Assembly: GCA_963850425.1 (NCBI GenBank)
Contig: CAWKLF010000001.1
Coordinates: 1,922,001 to 1,986,000 of the forward strand
DNA length: 64,000 nucleotides
From: Gp1-AA133 sp963850425
GTDB taxonomy: Bacteria; Acidobacteriota; Terriglobia; Terriglobales; Acidobacteriaceae
Reading direction: 5' to 3'
Shown here: positions 18,432-27,494 of the stretch, piece after piece
Position numbering within the stretch: the stretch's first letter is position 1
Layout: each line of letters starts with the position of its first letter
Notes under the pieces: model-generated
The model's input: the letters and a program-made list of their open reading frames with translations, nothing else
The model's database searches: none
Told to the model about the DNA's origin: nothing
Made by a program: the position numbers and the translations under genes

Positions 18432-19857
18432 TCCGCAGATCAGCGGCAAGGCGGAAACACGACGAACTCCTCGCAAGCGGCGTCTGCGGTACGAGCATCG
18501 CATCTGGCTCTATGCCCTGTTTGTCGCGCTCCCCGGCACCCTGGTTGCTGTAGTACTCATCTGGCTGGAGCCCTGGTCTGTGGAATCGAAGTTGATTTTT
18601 TCCTTCACGATCGTTCTGGCCTGGTGGATCTTTGCGGCGGTGTTGCACGAGCAAACGATTCGCCCCATCCAAACTCTCGCCAACGTCGTTGCCGCACTCA
18701 GGGAGGAAGACTATTCCTTTCGTGCTCGCGGAGCCGCCGTTGAAGATGCTTTGGGAGAGCTTTCACTCGAAGTGAATGCTCTTGCCGACCTGCTCGCCGA
18801 TCAGCGCCTGCGTGCCATCGAAGCGACGGCTGTTCTCCGCCGGGTGGTCGAAGAGATCGATGCTCCCTTGTTCGCCTTCGATTCGCAACGAATCATCAAG
18901 CTGGTGAATCCCGCCGGCGAAAAACTTCTCCGGCAAGCCTCCGGCCGCTTGCTCGGACGCGCGGCCGACGAAACGGGTCTCGCCCCATGCCTCGATACGC
19001 CCAATGAAGGACTGATAGCCCTACCCGTTAATGCGTCCAACGTTCGCTGGGTAGTGAGGCGCAGCAGATTTCGCGAGAAGGGTGAGCCGCACACCCTGGT
19101 GGTGCTCTCGGACGTGAGTCGCGCTCTCCGCGAAGAGGAACGCTCGGCGTGGCAAAGGTTGATCCGCGTGCTCGGCCACGAACTCAATAACTCTTTGACT
19201 CCCATCAAATCCATTGCCGGAAGTTTGAGCGCGCGCCTGGTCGAAGCAGATTTAGGTCCGGAAGAGCGGCGGGACTTTGAACGAGGTCTCGCCATTATCG
19301 AAGCGCGTACCGCCTCCTTGAACCGTTTTCTGCAAGCCTACCGGCAATTGGCGCAGATGCCACCTCCGGCAAAGAAGCCCGTGCCTCTGCGCCCAATCGT
19401 CGAACGCGTAGCCATGCTCGAAACTCGCCTTCCGGTTGTAATTGCGAGCGGGCCGGAAGTCGTGTTGGCCGTAGACTCCGATCAGATCGAACAGATGCTG
19501 ATCAATCTCGTTCGCAACGCAGTGGAAGCCGCCCTCGAAACAAACGGCTACTCGAAGCTGAGCGACCAGGCCGAGCCGCCTGAGGTAAGCATCCGATGGG
19601 CGATTGAGAGTCAGAACGTCGTATTGATGGTCGACGACAACGGGCCCGGACTCATGAATCCCAGCAATGCTTTCGTCCCCTTTTACACAACGAAGCCCTC
19701 GGGCAGCGGCATCGGTCTCGCCCTCTCACGCCAGATTGCCGAGGCGCATGGCGGATCGATCGAATTGTTGAACCGAAACGGAACCAGCGGTTGTGAAGTC
19801 CGTGTGAGATTGCCTCGCATCCGCGAAGCAGCAGAAGACCCCCAGATTTACGGTTGA
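18421..19857 (+). CDS. NtrY-like sensor histidine kinase
   Basis: 478 residues; GGAG is four bases before the ATG, and the gene overlaps the regulator by 11 bases. Two TMs lie close together (about 28-49 and 58-78) with almost no periplasmic loop, so the signal is probably sensed in or under the membrane. A HAMP domain (about 80-130) and a PAS-like domain (about 140-235) follow. The H box is VLGHELNNSLTPIKS, of the NtrY/HisKA kind; the N box is LINLVRNAVEAAL, G1 is VDDNGPGL and G2 is GSGIGLALSRQIAEAHGG. It pairs with the sigma54 regulator. The signal cannot be read from the sequence; envelope stress or the export substrate is a reasonable guess. Confidence 0.92.
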   Translation: MAFSPQISGKAETRRTPRKRRLRYEHRIWLYALFVALPGTLVAVVLIWLEPWSVESKLIFSFTIVLAWWIFAAVLHEQTIRPIQTLANVVAALREEDYSFRARGAAVEDALGELSLEVNALADLLADQRLRAIEATAVLRRVVEEIDAPLFAFDSQRIIKLVNPAGEKLLRQASGRLLGRAADETGLAPCLDTPNEGLIALPVNASNVRWVVRRSRFREKGEPHTLVVLSDVSRALREEERSAWQRLIRVLGHELNNSLTPIKSIAGSLSARLVEADLGPEERRDFERGLAIIEARTASLNRFLQAYRQLAQMPPPAKKPVPLRPIVERVAMLETRLPVVIASGPEVVLAVDSDQIEQMLINLVRNAVEAALETNGYSKLSDQAEPPEVSIRWAIESQNVVLMVDDNGPGLMNPSNAFVPFYTTKPSGSGIGLALSRQIAEAHGGSIELLNRNGTSGCEVRVRLPRIREAAEDPQIYG

Positions 19858-19866
19858 GGAGAACGC

Positions 19867-22341
19867 ATGAACATGCTCGTACAAGATGCACGCTTTGCAT
19901 TCCGCCGGCTGTGCAAGGCGCCCGGATTCAGCCTCACCGTGGTTCTCACACTCGCGATCGGGATCGGGGCGGCGACCGCCATCTTCTCGCTGGTGGAAGG
20001 CATCTTACTCCGGCCTCTACCGTTCAATGATCCTGACCGGCTTGTCCTACTGGGCGATCATCTGCGAGACGGGCCCGCGACGTCTGTGACTGCCCGCGAA
20101 ATCGGCACCTATGCGGCCGCAAGCAGCGCTTTCTCGTCCATGGGTGGCTACATCCCCGTCGGTTATGAAATTTCGGGTGGCGCGACTCCGGAAGAAGTGA
20201 ACGCCGCGCGCTTCACGGCGAGCGTCTTCCCGACGTTGGGTGTTCGCCCAATCCTTGGCAGGGTGTTTACGCAGCAGGAGGACGATGCCCACCTGCCACT
20301 GGCAATCATCAGCTATGCGCTGTGGTTGACGCGCTATCACCGCGATCCCGGGATTCTTGGCGGTTCCATCACCCTTGATCGCAGACCCTTCACCATCATC
20401 GGTGTGATGCCGCGTAGTTTTGAGTTTCCGCTGGAAGACGGCCGCCTGGACCAGATCCAACTCTGGGTGCCCATGAGTCTCACGCCCGAGGAACTTTCCG
20501 AAGAACATGCCGGCTTTTGGGGATATCAGATGGTGGCGCGTCTCAAGCATGGCGTCACTCTGAAGCAAGCGGCCGAGGACGCGGACCGGGTTGCCCAGCA
20601 GATCATGCGCGACTTCCCCGCCAGCCAATCGGCGATTCATATTCGCGGCGACGTCATTCCGCTGTTTGAGTATGGAGTTGGCGAAGTCCGTCCCGCGCTC
20701 CGGATCCTTTCCCTAGCCGTATCCGTGGTGTTACTGGCTGCGAGCGCCAACGTCGCCGGCCTGCTGCTGGTTCGTGCCATCCGCCGCCGACGCGAATACG
20801 CACTGCGCCTCGCGTTGGGTGCGAGTTCGCGCGCTGTGGTTCGCGAATGCGTGGCCGAAGGCCTGGTCCTTGGCATTGCGGGCGGCGGTTTAGGTTTGGC
20901 ATTGTCGGCCACTGCGATCCGAACGACTCTGCACCTGCTCCCCGAATCCATGCCGCGCATCAATTCCATCGCCATCGATGCCGGAGTGGCCGGGTTTGCT
21001 CTGTTTCTCTCTTTGGCGACTGGTGTGATCTGTAGTCTCGCACCCGCCTTTGGAGCTCTGCGCGCCAATCCGATCGAGAGCCTCAAGTCCGCAGGACCCA
21101 ACGCCTCAGGCAGCGCCAGCTACACATGGTTGCGATCCACACTAGTGGTAGCGGAAATCGCTGTCGCGTTGATCCTGCTTACCACTTCGATCGCTTTTAT
21201 GCGCAGCTTCCAGAAAATGCGCGCCGTCGATCCGGGCTTCCGTGCCGACCATGTATTGACTGCCCAATTTCGCTTGCCCCTCCAGAACTATCCGACAGCC
21301 GCCACATCGCATACCTTCAACCACGCCGTGGTTGACAGGCTTTCGACCAAACCCGGAGTAGTGGCGGTGGGTATGATCAATTCGTTACCGGCCTCTGGTC
21401 AATTCGGCCAGTCTACATACACGCTCGAGGGTCAGACTGCGGCCACTTGGAAACTAAGGTTTGCGGTGTTCGCGACCACCTATGCCGACTATTTTCAGAC
21501 CATGCGGATCCCATTGATCGAGGGCCGCTATTTCACGGCCGACGACCGCGTTGACTCACCTGCGGTCGTCATCGTCAATCAGTCGATGGCCAAACATTGC
21601 TGGCCCGGCGAGCGGGCGCTTGGCAAGCGAATGCATGCAGGCAATCCGCAAAAACCTCTGCCGTGGGCAACTGTCGTCGGAGTGGTCGCAGACACCAAAA
21701 TGGGCGCCCCCGATGAGCCCAGCAACGATCAGTGGTATACGCCCGTGGAACAACCCACGATGCTTACAAACGCCAATCCATCAGGAAAGTTAACCGACGC
21801 CGCTGGGGGATTCATCGCGCTTCGATCCGCGCTGCCGCCGGAGCAGATGATTCAAACTATGCGCGCCAGCGTCTCAGAGGTCGATCCGTTGTTGGCTCTC
21901 GAGCAAGTACAGACCATGAACGAAGCAATCGTCAACATCGAAGCCCCGCGACGTTTTAACACCAGCCTCATCACCTCTTTCGCTCTGGGTGCCCTCTTGC
22001 TGGTCATCACCGGAATTTACGCGGTGGTTGCTTTCTCGGTCTCGTTGCAAACCGGGGAAATTGCCATCAGGATGGCGCTTGGAGCGCAACGGGTCGGCAT
22101 CGCTCGGCTGGTGCTCATTTCAGGGGCAAAGCTGGCGTTAGTCGGCTGCGCACTCGGAGTTCTAGGCTCAGTGGCTTTGTCGCGGCTGGTGAGCTCATTT
22201 CTGTTCAAGGTGAGTGCGACGGATCCGCAGATTTGCCTCGCCGCCGTCGCAATCATGGTGCTGATCACGCTCCTCGCATCTACGCTTCCCGCAACTCGCG
22301 CTGCCTCCGCGGAACCAATCAATGCTCTGCGATCGATGTAG
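19867..22341 (+). CDS. Large MacB-type ABC permease (ADOP family), second copy
   Basis: 824 residues, starting nine bases after the kinase stop. The layout is the same as in the first permease: leader 'ARFAFRRLCKAPGFSLT', TM1 with IGIGAATAIFSLVEGILLRPLPF, periplasmic MacB core, a first FtsX block (about 275-400), TM near 420-440, second core, and a final FtsX block ending in TRAASAEPINALRSM. It is clearly related to the 11696 permease but diverged, especially in the periplasmic cores, so it may handle another substrate or form a heterodimer. It is the last gene before an 846-base gap. Confidence 0.9.
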   Translation: MNMLVQDARFAFRRLCKAPGFSLTVVLTLAIGIGAATAIFSLVEGILLRPLPFNDPDRLVLLGDHLRDGPATSVTAREIGTYAAASSAFSSMGGYIPVGYEISGGATPEEVNAARFTASVFPTLGVRPILGRVFTQQEDDAHLPLAIISYALWLTRYHRDPGILGGSITLDRRPFTIIGVMPRSFEFPLEDGRLDQIQLWVPMSLTPEELSEEHAGFWGYQMVARLKHGVTLKQAAEDADRVAQQIMRDFPASQSAIHIRGDVIPLFEYGVGEVRPALRILSLAVSVVLLAASANVAGLLLVRAIRRRREYALRLALGASSRAVVRECVAEGLVLGIAGGGLGLALSATAIRTTLHLLPESMPRINSIAIDAGVAGFALFLSLATGVICSLAPAFGALRANPIESLKSAGPNASGSASYTWLRSTLVVAEIAVALILLTTSIAFMRSFQKMRAVDPGFRADHVLTAQFRLPLQNYPTAATSHTFNHAVVDRLSTKPGVVAVGMINSLPASGQFGQSTYTLEGQTAATWKLRFAVFATTYADYFQTMRIPLIEGRYFTADDRVDSPAVVIVNQSMAKHCWPGERALGKRMHAGNPQKPLPWATVVGVVADTKMGAPDEPSNDQWYTPVEQPTMLTNANPSGKLTDAAGGFIALRSALPPEQMIQTMRASVSEVDPLLALEQVQTMNEAIVNIEAPRRFNTSLITSFALGALLLVITGIYAVVAFSVSLQTGEIAIRMALGAQRVGIARLVLISGAKLALVGCALGVLGSVALSRLVSSFLFKVSATDPQICLAAVAIMVLITLLASTLPATRAASAEPINALRSM

Positions 22342-23187
22342 CCGTGAACTGAGTGATCGTCAGTAAAGAAGCGCGTGAAGACAGATGCGTTCTTACCCCA
22401 GCCTGCACAGAAGAGAATTACGTTCGCGCTACTGCACGACGACCTTTGCACATCTTGAGAAACACCTCCGCCGAACGCGAAATCCAATATCCGGCGACGC
22501 TCTGAGATGTTCGAAATTGGACTTTCTGTATCCACTTTCAATCAAATTTCAGACTTCCCCTTCCTGCGTGTGATTCGTTACTTTCGGAACTAACCCTCAG
22601 TAATGGTCGACACTCTTTGCAGGGTCACGGCAACTTACGCGCGCGTCCTACTGTCTGCGTAGTATTTGTCAGCTTGTTTTGAGGGGATGAAAAGTCGATT
22701 GCTCGTATTGGACTGCGATTTGCTACTAGCAATGCGCGTGGCACAATTCGCGCAATGTGCAGACACAGTTTTGTCAAACGGTTTTTACATTCTGCGTTCA
22801 ATTTCGGCTTGTGTTTTTTGAACATGGACGATAACTTTGCCTCAATCAATTCCCCCTCGGCTGAGGCGCCAAGGCGTCTTATGCCGAACAAATCCCAAGT
22901 TTGTAAAACAGATTCCGAGCGAGAACCCCCATTTTTCGCTTCACGAGGCTACCGATCTCAGGCCCCTGACCCTGGTGCTCGTGAAACGGTTCTGTATGAG
23001 TGCGAGCTAAAAGCAGTCGGATGAAACATCGTCTCGATTGCGAGAGTGGATCCCACTGCTTAGTTGCGTGAGGTCGCTCTCTCGAGACCGCTCCCCCCAA
23101 TAGTGAATACCACGACGTAAGTGGTGAGGAACGAGTGTTCTCCAACGCTCAGGCGAAGTTCCGCCTGCATGAGGAAAGGACTGTTCG
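22342..23187. promoter_or_regulatory. Long untranslated region before the electron-transfer cluster
   Basis: 846 bases of lower G+C than the flanks with no supported gene. Frames at 22625-22891 (minus) and 22755-23024 (plus) show no signal, motif or ribosome site. A possible -24/-12 element TGGCAC-N5-GCGCA lies at 22739-22754 and keeps the invariant GG and GC at the right spacing. Nearer the Rieske gene is a short inverted repeat GGTC...GACC around 23072-23089, and AAAGGA (23175-23180) is a Shine-Dalgarno site seven bases before ATG 23188. The length of the leader suggests complex control of the cytochrome genes. Confidence 0.35.
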
Positions 23188-23673
23188 ATGGTCACGCGAG
23201 CTCTTCCAGGTGAATGCCCTCTCGAGAAATCCACTGCGGCGTCGATGCCACGGCGCACCGCCCTGCGATTTCTACTGGGCACGGTAGTAGGTTCTGTTGC
23301 TTCGCTGTTGTACCCAGTGCTGCGTTATCTGGTGCCGCCGGCTGAGGCCGGCATGAGCGCCAGTGAAGCGCTGGCTGGCCGAATCGATGAATTGAAACCG
23401 AACACCGGAAAAACTTTCCGCTTCGGCAGTCGCCCTGCATTGTTAGTGCGTCTTGCGTCCGGCGAATATCGTTCCATGTCCGGCGTATGTACGCACCTCG
23501 GTTGCACCGTGCAGTACAAGCCGGAGACGTCGCAAGTCTGGTGCGCCTGCCACAACGGTTGCTATGACGTGAATGGACGGAATGTCTCCGGTCCGCCTCC
23601 GCGTGCGCTCGATACCTATGAAGTCAACGTGCGCGGGCAGGAAATCTACGTCATCAAGAAGCAGGCTGCCTAG
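23188..23673 (+). CDS. Rieske [2Fe-2S] iron-sulfur protein of a quinol-oxidising bc complex
   Basis: 161 residues. Box 1 is C101-T-H103-L-G-C106 and box 2 is C119-A-C121-H122; by family knowledge C101, H103, C119 and H122 hold the cluster and C106-C121 form the disulfide. The N-terminus has twin Arg (PRRTALRFLLG, 21-31) and one hydrophobic segment, fitting Tat-dependent export with an uncleaved anchor. An extra Cys (C125) right after box 2 is unusual. Electrons should pass from quinol through this protein to the multiheme cytochromes that follow, because no cytochrome c1 gene is present. Cytochrome b starts two bases after the stop. Confidence 0.93.
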   Translation: MVTRALPGECPLEKSTAASMPRRTALRFLLGTVVGSVASLLYPVLRYLVPPAEAGMSASEALAGRIDELKPNTGKTFRFGSRPALLVRLASGEYRSMSGVCTHLGCTVQYKPETSQVWCACHNGCYDVNGRNVSGPPPRALDTYEVNVRGQEIYVIKKQAA

Positions 23674-23675
23674 TC

Positions 23676-24761
23676 ATGAATGCTGCCGGCCGAGTTCAAA
23701 CCTGGATCGATGAGCGTCTCAACCTGGAGGAATCGCTCTCGCCTTTGCGCGAGAAGACCGTTCCCGTTCATCGCCACAGCTCCTGGTATTTCCTCGGTGG
23801 CCTGACTCTGTTCTTGTTCGGAGTGCAGTTGCTCACGGGCGTTCTGCTTTTGTTGTACTACCACCCGAGCGCCAGTGAGGCCTATGAAAGCGTGCAGACC
23901 ATCACCAACCGCGTGCAGTTCGGGTGGTTGATTCGTTCCCTGCATTCGTGGTCGGCGAATCTGATGGTCTTCTGTGCCTTTGCGCATATGTTCAGCGTGG
24001 CGCTGGCGCGCGCCTATCGCAAGCCTCGCGAGTTGACGTGGATCAGCGGAGTGATCCTGCTGGGCCTGGTCCTTGGCTTTGGTTTCAGCGGCTACTTACT
24101 CCCCTGGAATACGCGCGCCTACTTCGCTACCAAAGTCGGGACCGAAGTAGCAGGCCAGGTCCCGGTAATCGGTCGCGCCATCATGATTTTCATGCGCGGC
24201 GGAGAAGACGTATCGGGTGCAACCCTGACACGTTTCTTCGGCTTGCACGTTGCTGTCTTGCCCGCTCTGACCATCGGAATTCTTATTGCTCACCTGCTGC
24301 TGGTACAGAAGTTCGGCACCAGCGTTCCGGCCTCAGTCGAAAAGGAGTGGGATGAGCATCCTGAGCGCCGCAAAGAGATGCGCTTCTTCCCGAACTTCTT
24401 TCTGCGCGAGATGATTGGATGGTACGTCGCTTTAGCTTTGCTGATCGCATTAACTGTCTTCTTCCCATGGGAACTTGGTACCAAGGCTGATCCATTCTCC
24501 CCCGCCCCTCCGGGCATCAAGCCGGAGTGGTACTTCCTCGCGCAATTCCAGACCCTGAAGCTGATCCCGGCGCACATCCTGCATTTGGATGGCGAACTAC
24601 TTGGCATTTTGGGTTTCGGCCTCGGCGGCGCTGTGTGGCTGGCCCTTCCGTTCATCGAGGTGCTGGCTGGAGCACGCCGGGTTCGCTGGGTGCAGATAGG
24701 AATCATTTTCGTATTGATCTACCTCGCCTCCATGAGCGTGATCGGATACGTGTCGAGGTAA
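23676..24761 (+). CDS. Cytochrome b (b6-type heme spacing, with subunit IV-like C-terminal part)
   Basis: 361 residues with about eight TMs. Heme ligands are H90/H104 in helix B and H191/H206 in helix D. The 14/15 spacing equals that of cytochrome b6, not the 14/14 spacing of mitochondrial-type cytochrome b. The quinol-oxidation motif PEWY is at KPEWYFL, in the C-terminal part that corresponds to subunit IV, so b6 and subunit IV are fused, as in many bacteria. No Cys is found at the place where b6 binds heme c(i). It forms the quinone-oxidising core with the Rieske protein; electron acceptors are likely the 9- and 16-heme cytochromes downstream. Confidence 0.94.
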   Translation: MNAAGRVQTWIDERLNLEESLSPLREKTVPVHRHSSWYFLGGLTLFLFGVQLLTGVLLLLYYHPSASEAYESVQTITNRVQFGWLIRSLHSWSANLMVFCAFAHMFSVALARAYRKPRELTWISGVILLGLVLGFGFSGYLLPWNTRAYFATKVGTEVAGQVPVIGRAIMIFMRGGEDVSGATLTRFFGLHVAVLPALTIGILIAHLLLVQKFGTSVPASVEKEWDEHPERRKEMRFFPNFFLREMIGWYVALALLIALTVFFPWELGTKADPFSPAPPGIKPEWYFLAQFQTLKLIPAHILHLDGELLGILGFGLGGAVWLALPFIEVLAGARRVRWVQIGIIFVLIYLASMSVIGYVSR

Positions 24762-24773
24762 CCAGGCAGGGAG

Positions 24774-26015
24774 ATGAAGATTTTTAGCGCACATTTTCGT
24801 CGGATACTGATTTGCCTCGTGGTGGTGGTGCCGTGCCTTCTGGCCGAACCGGCGAGAAATGCCTGCGTAGACTGCCACGCCAGGCAGCAAGGCAACCTGA
24901 AGGTCGTCGTCGATCAGACCGCCCTTAGCGTCCACGGCCACAAGGGCTTGAGTTGCACGGCGTGCCATGGCGGCAACGCCAACGATGAGGCGCGTGCGAA
25001 GGCGCCGGGAAGCGGTTTCCGCGGGAACATCTCGCGGGCGCAGATCACAGAGCTATGCGGTTCCTGTCATGCGGATGGCAACCACATGAAAGGGTTCAAC
25101 CCTTCCCTCCGCACCGATCAGCTGTCCCTCTACCAGACAAGCGTACACGGCGTGAAGCGAGCGCAGGGTGACGAGCACGTCGCAGTATGCACAGACTGTC
25201 ATGGTGCGCACGATATTCTTCCCGGTAGCGATCCGCGCTCACCGGTTTATCCGGCCAATGTCGCCACGACCTGCAAGCGCTGCCACTCCGACAGCGATCT
25301 GATGAAGTCCTACAAGTTAGGCGCCGCGCAGTTTGCCGATTACACCGACAGCGTTCATCACCAGGCAATGGTGGAGCGCGGGGACTTGTCCGCTCCGACT
25401 TGCTCCACCTGTCACGGCAGTCACGGCGCGGTTCCTCCAGGCGCTGGTTCAGTAGCCAACGTCTGCTCGACCTGCCATGTTCTGCAGGCGCAGTTCTTCA
25501 ACGAAAGTGTTCACAAAGAAGCTTTCCCGGAAGGCTGCGCAACCTGCCACGGCAGCCACAAAATCAAGCAGCCGGACGATAACTTTGTTGGATTGTCCAA
25601 AGGATCCGCTTGTGCGGAATGTCACTCCGCTGGCGACGATCCCGGCAAAGCTGCGCAGGCAATTCATGACCATCTGACTCGTTTCGAAGCACAAATCGGC
25701 GAAACCAGAGCTTTGATGGATCGTGCCGCCAACGCGGGCATGGATGTGGCCGACGCGGAACTGGAACTGGCCCAAGCAAAAGAGGCGCTGACCAAGGCGC
25801 GAGTGCGAGTCCATACCGCGAGCCTGCCGCGAATCGATGCCGAGCTGCACACCGGCACCACCGTCGCAATCAAGGCCCGAAACACTGCAGAAGAAGCTCT
25901 GCGCGAGCGCACTCGCAGACGAAAAGAACTGATTATCCCGGTGTCGGCATTTCTGGCCGTCGTGATTTCGCTGGGCGCCTACATCCGGGAGTTGGAGCGC
26001 AAAGAGCGTGGTTGA
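24774..26015 (+). CDS. Nonaheme cytochrome c with C-terminal coiled coil and membrane anchor
   Basis: 413 residues. A signal peptide or N-terminal anchor (about 1-24) is followed by nine CXXCH motifs between residues 31 and 285, many followed by Gly or Ala as in tetraheme c3/c554-like proteins. Residues about 295-375 are rich in Ala, Glu, Leu and Arg without Cys and look like a coiled coil, and a TM near 389-406 (PVSAFLAVVISLGAY) ends the protein with a short basic tail. GGGAG lies directly before the ATG. It is probably the cytochrome subunit of the bc-like complex, replacing cytochrome c1 and passing electrons into the periplasm. Its 3' end overlaps the next gene by eight bases. Confidence 0.9.
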   Translation: MKIFSAHFRRILICLVVVVPCLLAEPARNACVDCHARQQGNLKVVVDQTALSVHGHKGLSCTACHGGNANDEARAKAPGSGFRGNISRAQITELCGSCHADGNHMKGFNPSLRTDQLSLYQTSVHGVKRAQGDEHVAVCTDCHGAHDILPGSDPRSPVYPANVATTCKRCHSDSDLMKSYKLGAAQFADYTDSVHHQAMVERGDLSAPTCSTCHGSHGAVPPGAGSVANVCSTCHVLQAQFFNESVHKEAFPEGCATCHGSHKIKQPDDNFVGLSKGSACAECHSAGDDPGKAAQAIHDHLTRFEAQIGETRALMDRAANAGMDVADAELELAQAKEALTKARVRVHTASLPRIDAELHTGTTVAIKARNTAEEALRERTRRRKELIIPVSAFLAVVISLGAYIRELERKERG

Positions 26016-27492
26016 TTGCTGTCAGGCCGCGAAAGACATTGCTTCGCCGCAGTCACACTCGTGTGTCAAATCAGCTTTAACCTTCGTGCGCCTGGTCCTT
26101 GCCGCCGCGTTCCTGGCCATTGCCGCAGCAGCACAGCAGCATCCCACCATGCTGGACCCGAATGTCCGCGCAACCGCGTGCATCGGATGTCACGAGAATC
26201 AGGCGAAGAACAAAAATGCGCACTCCGCCACCGAGAAGAACTGCCTCAGCTGCCACGAAGTGCGCGTCAACAAGGATGTGACTCGCGTCAAGCTGCTTAC
26301 AGCGACGCCAACCAAGCTCTGTCTGCAATGTCACAGCAAGCAAGAAGGCGGCGTGGCTGGCACTCACGTCCACGATCAGGCAACTCGTGATTGCCTGACC
26401 TGTCACGATCCGCACGCTTCCGGTAAGGCGAATGATTTGCTCAAGACAACGTCAGGTTCCACGCCGGCTGAGAACCTCTGTCTGACCTGCCACAAGACGG
26501 GGCTGAACGTCCCCAAGGGCGGAAGCCGGCACCAGGTTCTCGACCTGGGATGCGATTCCTGCCACCTCACGCACAAGTCAGGCGACAAGTCGAATCCGGA
26601 ATTCGCCTATCACCTTACGAAATCTTCGCCGGCGCTTTGTCTTGAATGTCACGACGCCAGCGACGCAGGCCTGATCAAGGCACACAATGGGCAACCCTTT
26701 GGCAAATCCGATTGCCTGACCTGTCACGATCCCCATCAGTCCCTCCAACCCAAGCTGATGCAGGCTTTCGTGCATCCGCCCTTCGGCGAGAAGTTGTGCG
26801 AAGTCTGCCATGAGGCACCCAAGAACGGAAAAGTCGTTCTGACTCAGGCGAAGGTCAAAGACATTTGCATCGGGTGTCATTCCGAGCAAGCCGACAAGAT
26901 TGAGAAGTCGAAGTTCCAACATCCCGGAGCTGAGGGCGATTGCACCGACTGCCACAATCCACATGCTGGAAAAACGCGCGCCTTTCCCAAGCCCGACGCC
27001 GTTAATGTCTGCCTGAATTGTCACGTCGATCAGGCGGAGCAGGGAAACAAGAAAGTTCTCCACCAGCCTGCTTTTGAGCAGGGTTGCACAACTTGCCACG
27101 ATCCCCACGGCGGGGAACATCCGAAGCTCCTCAGGGCGGAAGGCAACGGCGTGTGTACGGAGTGTCATAGCACCAGTTCCACCCATCCCAAGCTGCAGAA
27201 CGCACACGCAGTCACCATCTTCGACGGAAAGGTCCAACTTCCGGAGGACTATTTCGCAGCCAAGCACCCGGTGCAGTTCGACCTGAAGGATGGACTTGGG
27301 CATCCGGTTGGAAGGCATCCTGTGACAGACGTACGGGATCCTGCAGATCCTTCCAAGGTCAAATGGCCGTTGGGATGCCTGAGTTGCCACCAGCCTCACT
27401 CGGGGGCGGCGCGAGCAATGTTAGTGAAAGACCTGCCGTCCAGTTTGCAATTCTGTCGCAATTGTCATCAACAAAATTTTGGAGCCGACTGA
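26008..27492 (+). CDS. Sixteen-heme periplasmic cytochrome c
   Basis: 494 residues from a GTG that overlaps the preceding gene; a later GTG near residue 27 would also leave a hydrophobic export signal (RLVLAAAFLAIAAAA), so the start is uncertain. Sixteen CXXCH motifs run from residue 58 to 487, many as CHDPH, CHNPH or CHQPH, in which the second His can serve as distal ligand of a neighbouring heme. This doubled CXXCH pattern is that of large c-type cytochromes forming linear heme wires. It should shuttle electrons across the periplasm between the bc-like complex and an outer-membrane conduit. No catalytic motif, such as the CXXCK of nitrite reductases, is seen. Confidence 0.9.
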   Translation: MVDCCQAAKDIASPQSHSCVKSALTFVRLVLAAAFLAIAAAAQQHPTMLDPNVRATACIGCHENQAKNKNAHSATEKNCLSCHEVRVNKDVTRVKLLTATPTKLCLQCHSKQEGGVAGTHVHDQATRDCLTCHDPHASGKANDLLKTTSGSTPAENLCLTCHKTGLNVPKGGSRHQVLDLGCDSCHLTHKSGDKSNPEFAYHLTKSSPALCLECHDASDAGLIKAHNGQPFGKSDCLTCHDPHQSLQPKLMQAFVHPPFGEKLCEVCHEAPKNGKVVLTQAKVKDICIGCHSEQADKIEKSKFQHPGAEGDCTDCHNPHAGKTRAFPKPDAVNVCLNCHVDQAEQGNKKVLHQPAFEQGCTTCHDPHGGEHPKLLRAEGNGVCTECHSTSSTHPKLQNAHAVTIFDGKVQLPEDYFAAKHPVQFDLKDGLGHPVGRHPVTDVRDPADPSKVKWPLGCLSCHQPHSGAARAMLVKDLPSSLQFCRNCHQQNFGAD

Positions 27493-27494
27493 AT

